Below are positions 41,201-53,630 of a DNA stretch of 64,000 nucleotides, in pieces. The notes under the pieces are model-generated. The model saw only the letters and a list, made by a program, of their open reading frames with translations. It did no database searches and was not told the DNA's origin. The DNA is from Lamellibrachia columna (Eukaryota; Annelida; Polychaeta; Sabellida; Siboglinidae), in assembly GCA_963662155.1 (NCBI GenBank), contig OY759262.1:56911990-56975989 (forward strand), read 5' to 3'. Position 1 is the first letter of the stretch; each line of letters starts with the position of its first letter. The position numbers and the translations under genes are program-made.

Positions 41201-42379
41201 ACAACTTACTTGAAGTGTAGAGAGATTGTTGTACTCACAGCCCAGTCAGTCTTTACACAGACATTACAGCTTACTTGAAGTGTAGATTGATTGTTGTACT
41301 CACAGCCCAGTCAGTCTTTACACAGACATTACAGCTTACTTGAAGTGTAGAGAGATTGTTGTACTCACAGCCCAGTCAGTCTTTACACACACATTACAGC
41401 TTACTTGAAGTGTAGAGTGATTGTTGTACTCACAGCCCAGTCAGTCTTTTCACAGACATTACAGCTTACTTGAAGTGTAGACTGATTGTTGTACTCACAG
41501 CCCAGTCAGTCTTTACACATACATTACAGCTTACTTGAAGTGTAGAGAGATTGTTGTACTCACAGCCCAGTCAGTCTTTACACACACATTACAGCTTACT
41601 TGAAGTGTAGAGTGATTGTTGTACTCACAGCCCAGTCAATCTTTTCACAGACATTACAGCTTACTTGAAGTGTAGACTGATTGTTGTACTCACAGCCCAG
41701 TCAGTCTTTACACAGACATTACAGCTTACTTGAAGTGTAGAGTGATTGTTGTACTCACAGCCCAGTCAGTCTTTTCACAGACATTACAGCTTACTTGAAG
41801 TGTAGACTGATTGTTGTACTCACAGCCCAGTCAGTCTTTACACAGACATTACAACTTACTTGAAGTGTAGAGAGATTGTTGTACTCACAGCCCAGTCAGT
41901 CTTTACACAGACATTACAGCTTACTTGAAGTGTAGATTGATTGTTGTACTCACAGCCCAGTCAGTCTTTACACAGACATTACAGCTTACTTGAAGTGTAG
42001 AGAGATTGTTGTACTCACAGCCCAGTCAGTCTTTACACACACATTACAGCTTACTTGAAGTGTAGAGTGATTGTTGTACTCACAGCCCAGTCAGTCTTTT
42101 CACAGACATTACAGCTTACTTGAAGTGTAGACTGATTGTTGTACTCACAGCCCAGTCAGTCTTTACACATACATTACAGCTTACTTGAAGTGTAGAGAGA
42201 TTGTTGTACTCACAGCCCAGTCAGTCTTTACACACACATTACAGCTTACTTGAAGTGTAGAGTGATTGTTGTACTCACAGCCCAGTCAATCTTTTCACAG
42301 ACATTACAGCTTACTTGAAGTGTAGACTGATTGTTGTACTCACAGCCCAGTCAGTCTTTACACAGACATTACAGCTTAC
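41080..42379 (+). repeat. 650-bp (10-monomer) tandem duplication
   Basis: Two ten-monomer copies, about 41,080-41,729 and 41,730-42,379, with TGTAGATTGA at 41,281 and 41,931 and CACATACATT near 41,516 and 42,166. I saw almost no differences between them, so this looks like one of the youngest events in the window. A further copy of the TGTAGATTGA segment lies near 49,019. Confidence 0.83.
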
Positions 42380-45300
42380 TTGAAGTGTAGAGTGATTGTT
42401 GTACTCACAGCCCAGTCAGTCTTTACACAGACATTACAGCTTACTTGAAGTGTAGAGAGATTGTTGTACTCACAGCCCAGTCAGTCTTTACACACACACA
42501 TTACAGCTTACTTGAAGTGTAGAGTGATTGTTGTACTCACAGCCCAGTCAGTCTTTTCACAGACATTACAGCTTACTTGAAGTGTAGAGAGATTGTTGTA
42601 TTCACAGCCCAGTCAGGCTTTACACAGACATTACAGCTTACTTGAAGTGTAGAGAGATTGTTGTACTCACAGCCCTGTCAGTCTTTACACACACATTACA
42701 GCTTACTTGAAGTGTAGAGTGATTGTTGTACTCACAGCCCAGTCAGTCTTTTCACAGACATTACAGCTTACTTGAAGTGTAGAGAGATTGTTGTACTCAC
42801 AGCCCAGTCAGTCTTTACACAGACATTACAGCTTACATGAAGTGTAGAGAGATTGTTGTACTCACAGCCCAGTCAGTCTTTACACACACATTACAGCTTA
42901 CTTGAAGTGTAGAGTGATTGTTGTACTCACAGCCCAGTCAGTCTTTACACAGACATTACAGCTTACTTGAAGTGTAGACTGATTGTTGTACTCACAGCCC
43001 AGTCAGTCTTTACACAGACATTACGGCTTACTTGAAGTGTAGAGAGATTGTTGTACTCACAGCCCAGTCAGTCTTTACACACACATTACAGCTTACTTGA
43101 AGTGTAGAGAGATTGTTGTACTCATAGCCCAGTCAGTCTTTACACACACATTACAGCTTACTTGAAGTGTAGAGTGATTGTTGTACTCACAGCCCAGTCA
43201 GTCTTTACACACACATTACAGCTTACTTGAAGTGTGGAGTGATTGTTGTACTCACAGCCCAGTCAGTCTTTACACAGACATTACAGCTTACTTGAAGTGT
43301 AGAGTGATTGTTGTACTCACAGCCCAGTCAGTCTTTACACAGACATTACAGCTTACTTGAAGTGTAGAGTGATTGTTGTACTCACAGCCCAGTCAGTCTT
43401 TACACAGACATTAGAATTACTTGAAGTGTAGAGTGATTGTTGTACTCACAGCCCAGTCAGTCTTTACACAGACATTAGAACTTACTTGAAGTGTAGAGTG
43501 ATTGTTGTACTCACATCCCAGTCAGTCTTTTCACAGACATTACAGCTTACTTGAAGTGTAGAGTGATTGTTGTACTCACAGCCCAGTCAGTCTTTACACA
43601 CACATTACAGCTTACTTGAAGTGTAGAGTGATTGTTGTACTCACGGCACAGTCAGTCTTTACACACACATTACAGCTTACTTGAAGTGTAGAGAGATTGT
43701 TGTACTAACAGCCCAGTCAATCTTTACACAGACATTACAGCTTACTTGAAGTGTAGACTGATTGTTGTACTCACAGCCCAGTCAGTCTTTACACAGACAT
43801 TACGGCTTACTTGAAGTGTAGAGAGATTGTTGTACTCACAGCCCAGTCAGTCTTTACACACACATTACAGCTTACTTGAAGTGTAGAGAGATTGTTGTAC
43901 TCACAGCCCAGTCAGTCTTTACACATACATTACAGCTTACTTGAAGTGTAGAGAGATTGTTGTACTCACAGCCCAGTCAGTCTTTACACACACATTACAG
44001 CTTACTTGAAGTGTAGAGTGATTGTTGTACTCACAGCCCAGTCAATCTTTTCACAGACATTACAGCTTACTTGAAGTGTAGAGAGATTGTTGTACTCACA
44101 GCCCAGTCAGTCTTTACACAGACATTACAGCTTACATGAAGTGTAGAGAGATTGTTGTACTCACAGCCCAGTCAGTCTTTACACACACATTACAGCTTAC
44201 TTGAAGTGTAGAGTGATTGTTGTACTCACAGCCCAGTCAGTCTTTACACAGACATTACAGCTTACTTGAAGTGTAGACTGATTGTTGTACTCACAGCCCA
44301 GTCAGTCTTTACACAGACATTACGGCTTACTTGAAGTGTAGAGAGATTGTTGTACTCACAGCCCAGTCAGTCTTTACACACACATTACAGCTTACTTGAA
44401 GTGTAGAGAGATTGTTGTACTCATAGCCCAGTCAGTCTTTACACACACATTACAGCTTACTTGAAGTGTAGAGTGATTGTTGTACTCACAGCCCAGTCAG
44501 TCTTTACACACACATTACAGCTTACTTGAAGTGTGGAGTGATTGTTGTACTCACAGCCCAGTCAGTCTTTACACAGACATTACAGCTTACTTGAAGTGTA
44601 GAGTGATTGTTGTACTCACAGCCCAGTCAGTCTTTACACAGACATTACAGCTTACTTGAAGTGTAGAGTGATTGTTGTACTCACAGCCCAGTCAGTCTTT
44701 ACACAGACATTAGAATTACTTGAAGTGTAGAGTGTTTGTTGTACTCACAGCCCAGTCAGTCTTTACACAGACATTAGAACTTACTTGAAGTGTAGAGTGA
44801 TTGTTGTACTCACATCCCAGTCAGTCTTTTCACAGACATTACAGCTTACTTGAAGTGTAGAGTGATTGTTGTACTCACAGCCCAGTCAGTCTTTACACAC
44901 ACATTACAGCTTACTTGAAGTGTAGAGTGATTGTTGTACTCACGGCACAGTCAGTCTTTACACACACATTACAGCTTACTTGAAGTGTAGAGAGATTGTT
45001 GTACTAACAGCCCAGTCAATCTTTACACAGACATTACAGCTTACTTGAAGTGTAGACTGATTGTTGTACTCACAGCCCAGTCAGTCTTTACACAGACATT
45101 ACGGCTTACTTGAAGTGTAGAGAGATTGTTGTACTCACAGCCCAGTCAGTCTTTACACACACATTACAGCTTACTTGAAGTGTAGAGAGATTGTTGTACT
45201 CACAGCCCAGTCAGTCTTTACACATACATTACAGCTTACTTGAAGTGTAGAGAGATTGTTGTACTCACAGCCCAGTCAGTCTTTACACACACATTACAGC

Positions 45301-46645
45301 TTACTTGAAGTGTAGAGTGATTGTTGTACTCACAGCCCAGTCAATCTTTTCACAGACATTACAGCTTACTTGAAGTGTAGACTGATTGTTGTACTCACAG
45401 CCCAGTCAGTCTTTACACAGACATTACAGCTTACTTGAAGTGTAGAGTGATTGTTGTACTCACAGCCCAGTCAGTCTTTACACAGACATTACAGCTTACT
45501 TGAAGTGTAGAGAGATTGTTGTACTCACAGCCCAGTCAGTCTTTACACACACACATTACAGCTTACTTGAAGTGTAGAGTGATTGTTGTACTCACAGCCC
45601 AGTCAGTCTTTTCACAGACATTACAGCTTACTTGAAGTGTAGAGAGATTGTTGTATTCACAGCCCAGTCAGGCTTTACACAGACATTACAGCTTACTTGA
45701 AGTGTAGAGAGATTGTTGTACTCACAGCCCTGTCAGTCTTTACACACACATTACAGCTTACTTGAAGTGTAGAGTGATTGTTGTACTCACAGCCCAGTCA
45801 GTCTTTTCACAGACATTACAGCTTACTTGAAGTGTAGAGAGATTGTTGTACTCACAGCCCAGTCAGTCTTTACACAGACATTACAGCTTACATGAAGTGT
45901 AGAGAGATTGTTGTACTCACAGCCCAGTCAGTCTTTACACACACATTACAGCTTACTTGAAGTGTAGAGTGATTGTTGTACTCACAGCCCAGTCAGTCTT
46001 TACACAGACATTACAGCTTACTTGAAGTGTAGACTGATTGTTGTACTCACAGCCCAGTCAGTCTTTACACAGACATTACGGCTTACTTGAAGTGTAGAGA
46101 GATTGTTGTACTCACAGCCCAGTCAGTCTTTACACACACATTACAGCTTACTTGAAGTGTAGAGAGATTGTTGTACTCATAGCCCAGTCAGTCTTTACAC
46201 ACACATTACAGCTTACTTGAAGTGTAGAGTGATTGTTGTACTCACAGCCCAGTCAGTCTTTACACACACATTACAGCTTACTTGAAGTGTGGAGTGATTG
46301 TTGTACTCACAGCCCAGTCAGTCTTTACACAGACATTACAGCTTACTTGAAGTGTAGAGTGATTGTTGTACTCACAGCCCAGTCAGTCTTTACACAGACA
46401 TTACAGCTTACTTGAAGTGTAGAGTGATTGTTGTACTCACAGCCCAGTCAGTCTTTACACAGACATTAGAATTACTTGAAGTGTAGAGTGATTGTTGTAC
46501 TCACAGCCCAGTCAGTCTTTACACAGACATTAGAACTTACTTGAAGTGTAGAGTGATTGTTGTACTCACATCCCAGTCAGTCTTTTCACAGACATTACAG
46601 CTTACTTGAAGTGTAGAGTGATTGTTGTACTCACATCCCAGTCAG
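42380..46645 (+). repeat. 1,299-bp HOR in three copies within a 3,055-bp repeat
   Basis: A unit of 20 monomers, one of them 64 bp, recurs with TTAGAATTAC at 43,411, 44,710 and 46,466. Spacings are 1,299 and 1,756 bp. A larger frame repeats at 3,055 bp: CACATACATT at 42,166 and 45,221, and the TTCACAGCCC / CAGGCTT monomer at 42,601 and 45,656. Each unit carries TTACATGAAG, ATTACGGC, CTCATAGCCC, TGTGGAGTG, CTCACATCCC, CTCACGGCAC and GTACTAACAG in that order. The middle copy has the private GAGTGTTTGTTG near 44,735. Confidence 0.84.
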
Positions 46646-48990
46646 TCTTTACACACACATTACAGCTTACTTGAAGTGTAGAGTGATTGTTGTACTCACG
46701 GCACAGTCAGTCTTTACACACACATTACAGCTTACTTGAAGTGTAGAGAGATTGTTGTACTAACAGCCCAGTCAATCTTTACACAGACATTACAGCTTAC
46801 TTGAAGTGTAGACTGATTGTTGTACTCACAGCCCAGTCAGTCTTTACACAGACATTACGGCTTACTTGAAGTGTAGAGAGATTGTTGTACTCACAGCCCA
46901 GTCAGTCTTTACACACACATTACAGCTTACTTGAAGTGTAGAGAGATTGTTGTACTCACAGCCCAGTCAGTCTTTACACAGACATTACAGTTTACTTGAA
47001 GTGTAGAGTGATTGTTGTACCCACAGCCCAGTCAGTCTTTACACATGCATTACAGCTTACTTGAAGTGTAGAGAGAGTGTTGTACTCACAGCCCAGTCAG
47101 TCTTTACACACACATTACAACTTACTTGAAGTGTAGAGTGATTGTTGTACTCACAGCCCAGTCAGTTTTTACACAGACATTACAGCTTACTTGAAGTGTA
47201 GAGAGATTGTTGTACTCACAGCCCAGTCAGTCTTTACACAGACATTACAACTTACTTGAAGTGTAGAGAGATTGTTGTACTCACAGCCCAGTCAGTCTTT
47301 ACACAGACATTACAGCTTACTTGAAGTGTAGACTGATTGTTGTACTCACAACCCAGTCAGTCTTTACACAGACATTACAGCTTACATGAAGTGTAGAGAG
47401 ATTGTTGTACTCACAGCCCAGTCAGTCTTTTCACACACATTACAGCTTACTTGAAGTGTAGAGTGATTGTTGTACTCACAGCCCAGTCAGTCTTTTCACA
47501 GACATTACAGCTTACTTGAAGTGTAGACTGATTGTTGTACTCACAGCCCAGTCAATCTTTACACAGACATTACAGCTTACTTGAAGTGTAGAGAGATTGT
47601 TGTACTCACAGCCCAGTCAGTCTTTACACACACATTACAGCTTACTTGAAGTGTAGAGTGATTGTTGTACTCACAGCCCAGTCAGTCTTTTCACAGACAT
47701 TACAGCTTACTTGAAGTGTAGACTGATTGTTGTACTCACAGCCCAGTCAGTCTTTACACAGACATTACAACTTACTTGAAGTGTAGAGAGATTGTTGTAC
47801 TCACAGCCCAGTCAGTCTTTACACACACATTACAGCTTACTTGAAGTGTAGAGTGATTGTTGTACTCACGGCACAGTCAGTCTTTACACACACATTACAG
47901 CTTACTTGAAGTGTAGAGAGATTGTTGTACTAACAGCCCAGTCAATCTTTACACAGACATTACAGCTTACTTGAAGTGTAGACTGATTGTTGTACTCACA
48001 GCCCAGTCAGTCTTTACACAGACATTACGGCTTACTTGAAGTGTAGAGAGATTGTTGTACTCACAGCCCAGTCAGTCTTTACACACACATTACAGCTTAC
48101 TTGAAGTGTAGAGAGATTGTTGTACTCACAGCCCAGTCAGTCTTTACACAGACATTACAGTTTACTTGAAGTGTAGAGTGATTGTTGTACCCACAGCCCA
48201 GTCAGTCTTTACACATGCATTACAGCTTACTTGAAGTGTAGAGAGAGTGTTGTACTCACAGCCCAGTCAGTCTTTACACACACATTACAACTTACTTGAA
48301 GTGTAGAGTGATTGTTGTACTCACAGCCCAGTCAATTTTTACACAGACATTACAGCTTACTTGAAGTGTAGAGAGATTGTTGTACTCACAGCCCAGTCAG
48401 TCTTTACACAGACATTACAACTTACTTGAAGTGTAGAGAGATTGTTGTACTCACAGCCCAGTCAGTCTTTACACAGACATTACAGCTTACTTGAAGTGTA
48501 GACTGATTGTTGTACTCACAACCCAGTCAGTCTTTACACAGACATTACAGCTTACATGAAGTGTAGAGAGATTGTTGTACTCACAGCCCAGTCAGTCTTT
48601 TCACACACATTACAGCTTACTTGAAGTGTAGAGTGATTGTTGTACTCACAGCCCAGTCAGTCTTTTCACAGACATTACAGCTTACTTGAAGTGTAGACTG
48701 ATTGTTGTACTCACAGCCCAGTCAATCTTTACACAGACATTACAGCTTACTTGAAGTGTAGAGAGATTGTTGTACTCACAGCCCAGTCAGTCTTTACACA
48801 CACATTACAGCTTACTTGAAGTGTAGAGTGATTGTTGTACTCACAGCCCAGTCAGTCTTTTCACAGACATTACAGCTTACTTGAAGTGTAGACTGATTGT
48901 TGTACTCACAGCCCAGTCAGTCTTTACACAGACATTACAACTTACTTGAAGTGTAGAGAGATTGTTGTACTCACAGCCCAGTCAGTCTTT
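46645..48990 (+). repeat. 1,170-bp (18-monomer) tandem HOR, second family
   Basis: About 46,645-47,815 and 47,816-48,990 match at exactly 1,170 bp, with TGTACTCACG at 46,691 and 47,861 and CACATGCATT near 47,043 and 48,213. The unit is a fusion. Its left part is the CACGGCAC to GAGAGAGTG series of the 1,299-bp family. Its right part (TTACATGAAG, then TTTTCACACACATT) is the series otherwise seen at about 40,860-41,520. The 18-monomer length equals that of the unrelated repeat at 22,950. Confidence 0.83.
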
Positions 48991-49680
48991 ACACAGACAT
49001 TACAGCTTACTTGAAGTGTAGATTGATTGTTGTACTCACAGCCCAGTCAGTCTTTACACAGACATTACAGCTTACTTGAAGTGTAGAGAGATTGTTGTAC
49101 TCACAGCCCAGTCAGTCTTTACACACACATTACAGCTTACTTGAAGTGTAGAGTGATTGTTGTACTCACAGCCCAGTCAGTCTTTTCACAGACATTACAG
49201 CTTACTTGAAGTGTAGACTGATTGTTGTACTCACAGCCCAGTCAGTCTTTACACATACATTACAGCTTACTTGAAGTGTAGAGAGATTGTTGTACTCACA
49301 GCCCAGTCAGTCTTTACACACACATTACAGCTTACTTGAAGTGTAGAGTGATTGTTGTACTCACAGCCCAGTCAGTCTTTACACAGACATTACAGCTTAC
49401 TTGAAGTGTAGAGAGATTGTTGTACTCACAGCCCAGTCAGTCTTTACACAGACATTACGGCTTACTTGAAGTGTAGAGAGATTGTTGTACTCACAGCCCA
49501 GTCAGTCTTTACACACACATTACAGCTTACTTGAAGTGTAGAGTGATTGTTGTACTCACAGCCCAGTCAGTCTTTACACAGACATTAGAACTTACTTTAA
49601 GTGTAGAGTGATTGTTGTACTCACAGCCAAGTCAGTCTTTACACAGACATTACAGCTTACTTGAAGTGTAGATTGATTGT
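48990..49680 (+). repeat. linker monomers related to 41,270-41,600
   Basis: About ten monomers. They begin with the TGTAGATTGA type near 49,019 and CACATACATT near 49,254, as in the 650-bp duplication. They then change to GT/GA monomers with ATTACGGC and one with CTTACTTTAAG near 49,593. Confidence 0.6.
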
Positions 49681-50700
49681 TGTACTCACAGCCCAGTCAG
49701 TCTTTACACATACATTACAGCTTACTTGAAGTGTAGAGAGAGTGTTGTACTCACAGCCCAGTCAGTCTTTACACACACATTACAGCTTACTTGAAGTGTA
49801 GAGTGATTGTTGTACTCACAGCCCAGTCAGTTTTTACACAGACATTACAGCTTACTTGAAGTGTAGAGATATTGTTGTACTCACAGCCCAGTCAGTCTAT
49901 ACAAACACATTACAGCTTACTTGAAGTGTAGAGTGATTGTTGTACTCACAGCCCAGTCAGTCTTTACACAGACATTACAGCTTACTTGAAGTGTAGAGAG
50001 ATTGTTGTACTCACAGCCCAGTCAGTCTTTACACAGACATTATGGCTTACTTGAAGTGTAGAGAGATTGTTGTACTCACAGCCCAGTCAGTCTTTACACA
50101 CACATTACAGCTTACTTGAAGTGTAGAGTGATTGTTGTACTCACAGCCCAGTCAGTCTTTACACAGACATTACAGCTTACTTGAAGTGTAGAGAGATTGT
50201 TGTACTCACAGCCCAGTCAGTCTTTACACACACATTACAGCTTACTTGAAGTGTAGAGTGATTGTTGTACTCACAGCCCAGTCAGTCTTTTCACAGACAT
50301 TACAGCTTACTTGAAGTGTAGAGAGATTGTTGTACTCACAGCCCAGTCATTATTTACACAGACATTACGGCTTACTTGAAGTGTAGAGAGATTGTTGTAC
50401 TCACAGCCCAGTCATTCTTTACACACACATTACAGCTTACTTGAAGTGTAGAGTGGTTGTTGTACTCACAGCCCAGTCAGTCTTTACACAGACATTACAG
50501 CTTACTTGAAGTGTAGAGTGATTGTTGTTCTCACAGCCCAGTCAGTCTTTACACAGACATTACAACTTACTTGAAGTGTAGAGAGATTGTTGTTCTCACA
50601 GCCCAGTCAGTTTTACACAGACATTAGAACTTACTTGAAGTGTAGAGTGATTGTTGTACTCACAGCCCAGTCAGTCTTTACACAGACATTACAGCTTACT
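49680..50700 (+). repeat. 2,926-bp offset HOR, copy 1
   Basis: This matches about 52,610-53,630 at an offset of 2,926 bp: AGTGTTGTAC at 49,741 and 52,667, and CAGTCATTATTTAC at about 50,345 and 53,271. It contains a 64-bp monomer with CAGTTTTACACAG near 50,608, shared with the copies near 53,534 and 54,573. TTGTTCTCAC monomers near 50,525 and 50,592 are shared as well. Confidence 0.8.
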
Positions 50701-51390
50701 TGAAGTGTAGAGTGATTGTTGTACTCACAGCCCAGTCAGTCTTTACACACACACATTACAGCTTACTTGAAGTGTAGAGTGATTGTAGTACTCACAGCCC
50801 AGTCAGTATTTTCACAGACATTACAGCTTACTTGAAGTTTAGACTGATTGTTGTACTCACAGCCCAGTCAATCTTTACACAGACATTACAGCTTACTTGA
50901 AGTGTAGAGAGATTGTTGTATTCACAGCCCAGTCAGGCTTTACACAGACATTACAGCTTACTTGAAGTGTAGAGAGATTGTTGTACTCACAGCCCAGTCA
51001 GTCTTTACACACACATTACAGCTTACTTGAAGTGTAGAGAGATTGTTGTACTCACAGCCCAGTCAGTCTTTACACAGACATTACAGTTTACTTGAAGTGT
51101 AGAGTGATTGTTGTACCCACAGCCCAGTCAGTCTTTACACATACATTACAGCTTACTTGAAATGTAGAGAGAGTGTTGTACTAACAGCCCAGTCAGTCTT
51201 TACACACACATTACAGCTTACTTGAAGTGTAGAGTGATTGTTGTACTCACAGCCCAGTCAGTCTTTACACACACATTACAGCTTACTTGAAGTGTAGAGA
51301 GATTGTTGTACTCACAGCCCAGTCAGTCTTTACACACACATTACAGCTTACTTGAAGTGTAGAGTGATTGTTGTACTCACAGCCCAGTCA
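50700..51390 (+). repeat. linker monomers
   Basis: About ten monomers between HOR blocks. They include a 67-bp monomer near 50,752, GATTGTAGTAC near 50,783, CAGGCTT near 50,935 and TTGAAATGTAG near 51,158. Partial similarity to 42,560-42,640 is visible, but I found no long collinear match. Confidence 0.55.
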
Positions 51391-52800
51391 GTCTTTTCAC
51401 AGTCATTACAGCTTACTTGAAGTGTAGAGAGATTGTTGTACTCACAGCCCAGTCAGTCTTTACACAGACATTACAGCTTACTTGAAGTGTAGAGAGATTG
51501 TTGTACTCACAGCCCAGTCAGTCTTTACACACACATTACAGCTTACTTGAAGTGTAGAGTGATTGTTGTACTCACAGCCCAGTCAGTCTTTACACAGACA
51601 TTACAGCTTACTTGAAGTGTAGACTGATTGTTGTACTCACAGCCCAGTCAGTCTTTACACAGACATTACGGCTTACTTGAAGTGTAGAGAGATTGTTGTA
51701 CTCACAGCCCAGTCAGTCTTTACACACACATTACAGCTTACTTGAAGTGTAGAGAGATTGTTGTACTCATAGCCCAGTCAGTCTTTACACACACATTACA
51801 GCTTACTTGAAGTGTAGAGTGATTGTTGTACTCACAGCCCAGTCAGTCTTTACACACACATTACAGCTTACTTGAAGTGTGGAGTGATTGTTGTACTCAC
51901 AGCCCAGTCAGTCTTTACACAGACATTACAGCTTACTTGAAGTGTAGAGTGATTGTTGTACTCACAGCCCAGTCAGTTTTTACACAGACATTACAGCTTA
52001 CTTGAAGTGTAGAGTGATTGTTGTACTCACAGCCCAGTCAGTCTTTACACAGACATTAGAACTTACTTGAAGTGTAGAGTGATTGTTGTACTCACAGCCC
52101 AGTCAGTCTTTACACAGACATTAGAACTTACTTGAAGTGTAGAGTGATTGTTGTACTCACATCCCAGTCAGTCTTTTCACAGACATTACAGCTTACTTGA
52201 AGTGTAGAGTGATTGTTGTACTCACAGCCCAGTCAGTCTTTACACACACATTACAGCTTACTTGAAGTGTAGAGTGATTGTTGTACTCACAGCACAGTCA
52301 GTCTTTACACACACATTACAGCTTACTTGAAGTGTAGAGAGATTGTTGTACTAACAGCCCAGTCAATCTTTACACAGACATTACAGCTTACTTGAAGTGT
52401 AGACTGATTGTTGTACTCACAGCCCAGTCAGTCTTTACACAGACATTACGGCTTACTTGAAGTGTAGAGAGATTGTTGTACTCACAGCCCAGTCAGTCTT
52501 TACACACACATTACAGCTTACTTGAAGTGTAGAGAGATTGTTGTACTCACAGCCCAGTCAGTCTTTACACAGACATTACAGTTTACTTGAAGTGTAGAGT
52601 GATTGTTGTACCCACAGCCCAGTCAGTCTTTACACATACATTACAGCTTACTTGAAGTGTAGAGAGAGTGTTGTACTCACAGCCCAGTCAGTCTTTACAC
52701 ACACATTACAGCTTACTTGAAGTGTAGAGTGATTGTTGTACTCACAGCCCAGTCAGTTTTTACACAGACATTACAGCTTACTTGAAGTGTAGAGAGATTG
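51390..52800 (+). repeat. copy of 45,800-47,210 at 5,590 bp
   Basis: This is collinear with about 45,800-47,210 at exactly 86 monomers. TGTGGAGTG, CTCATAGCCC, CTCACATCCC, GTACTAACAG, TTGTACCCAC and CAGTTTTTACAC appear in the same order. Here the GAA-type monomer is full length (TTAGAACTTAC near 52,056), so the 64-bp TTAGAATTAC form of the other three copies arose after this copy separated, or was repaired here. CACAGCACAG stands where the others have CACGGCACAG. Confidence 0.8.
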
Positions 52801-53630
52801 TTGTACTCACAGCCCAGTCAGTCTTTACACACACATTACAGCTTACTTGAAGTGTAGAGTGATTGTTGTACTCACAGCCCAGTCAGTCTTTACACAGACA
52901 TTACAGCTTACTTGAAGTGTAGAGAGATTGTTGTACTCACAGCCCAGTCAGTCTTTACACAGACATTACGGCTTACTTGAAGTGTAGAGAGATTGTTGTA
53001 CTCACAGCCCAGTCAGTCTTTACACACACATTACAGCTTACTTGAAGTGTAGAGTGATTGTTGTACTCACAGCCCAGTCAGTCTTTACACAGACATTACA
53101 GCTTACTTGAAGTGTAGAGAGATTGTTGTACTCACAGCCCAGTCAGTCTATACACACACATTACAGCTTACTTGAAGTGTAGAGTGATTGTTGTACTCAC
53201 AGCCCAGTCAGTCTTTTCACAGACATTACAGCTTACTTGAAGTGTAGAGAGATTGTTGTACTCACAGCCCAGTCATTATTTACACAGACATTACGGCTTA
53301 CTTGAAGTGTAGAGAGATTGTTGTACTCACAGCCCAGTCATTCTTTACACACACATTACAGCTTACTTGAAGTGTAGAGTGGTTGTTGTACTCACAGCCC
53401 AGTCAGTCTTTACACAGACATTACAGCTTACTTGAAGTGTAGAGTGATTGTTGTTCTCACAGCCCAGTCAGTCTTTACACAGACATTACAACTTACTTGA
53501 AGTGTAGAGAGATTGTTGTTCTCACAGCCCAGTCAGTTTTACACAGACATTAGAACTTACTTGAAGTGTAGAGTGATTGTTGTACTCACAGCCCAGTCAG
53601 TCTTTACACAGACATTACAGCTTACTTGAA
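52800..53630 (+). repeat. 2,926-bp offset HOR, copy 2 (right part)
   Basis: Collinear with about 49,874-50,700, ending in the CAGTCATTATTTAC, TTGTTCTCAC and 64-bp CAGTTTTACACAG monomers. The shared TTATGGC/TTACGGC site differs: copy 1 near 50,041 reads TATGGC where this copy reads TACGGC, a CpG-to-TpG type difference. Confidence 0.75.
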
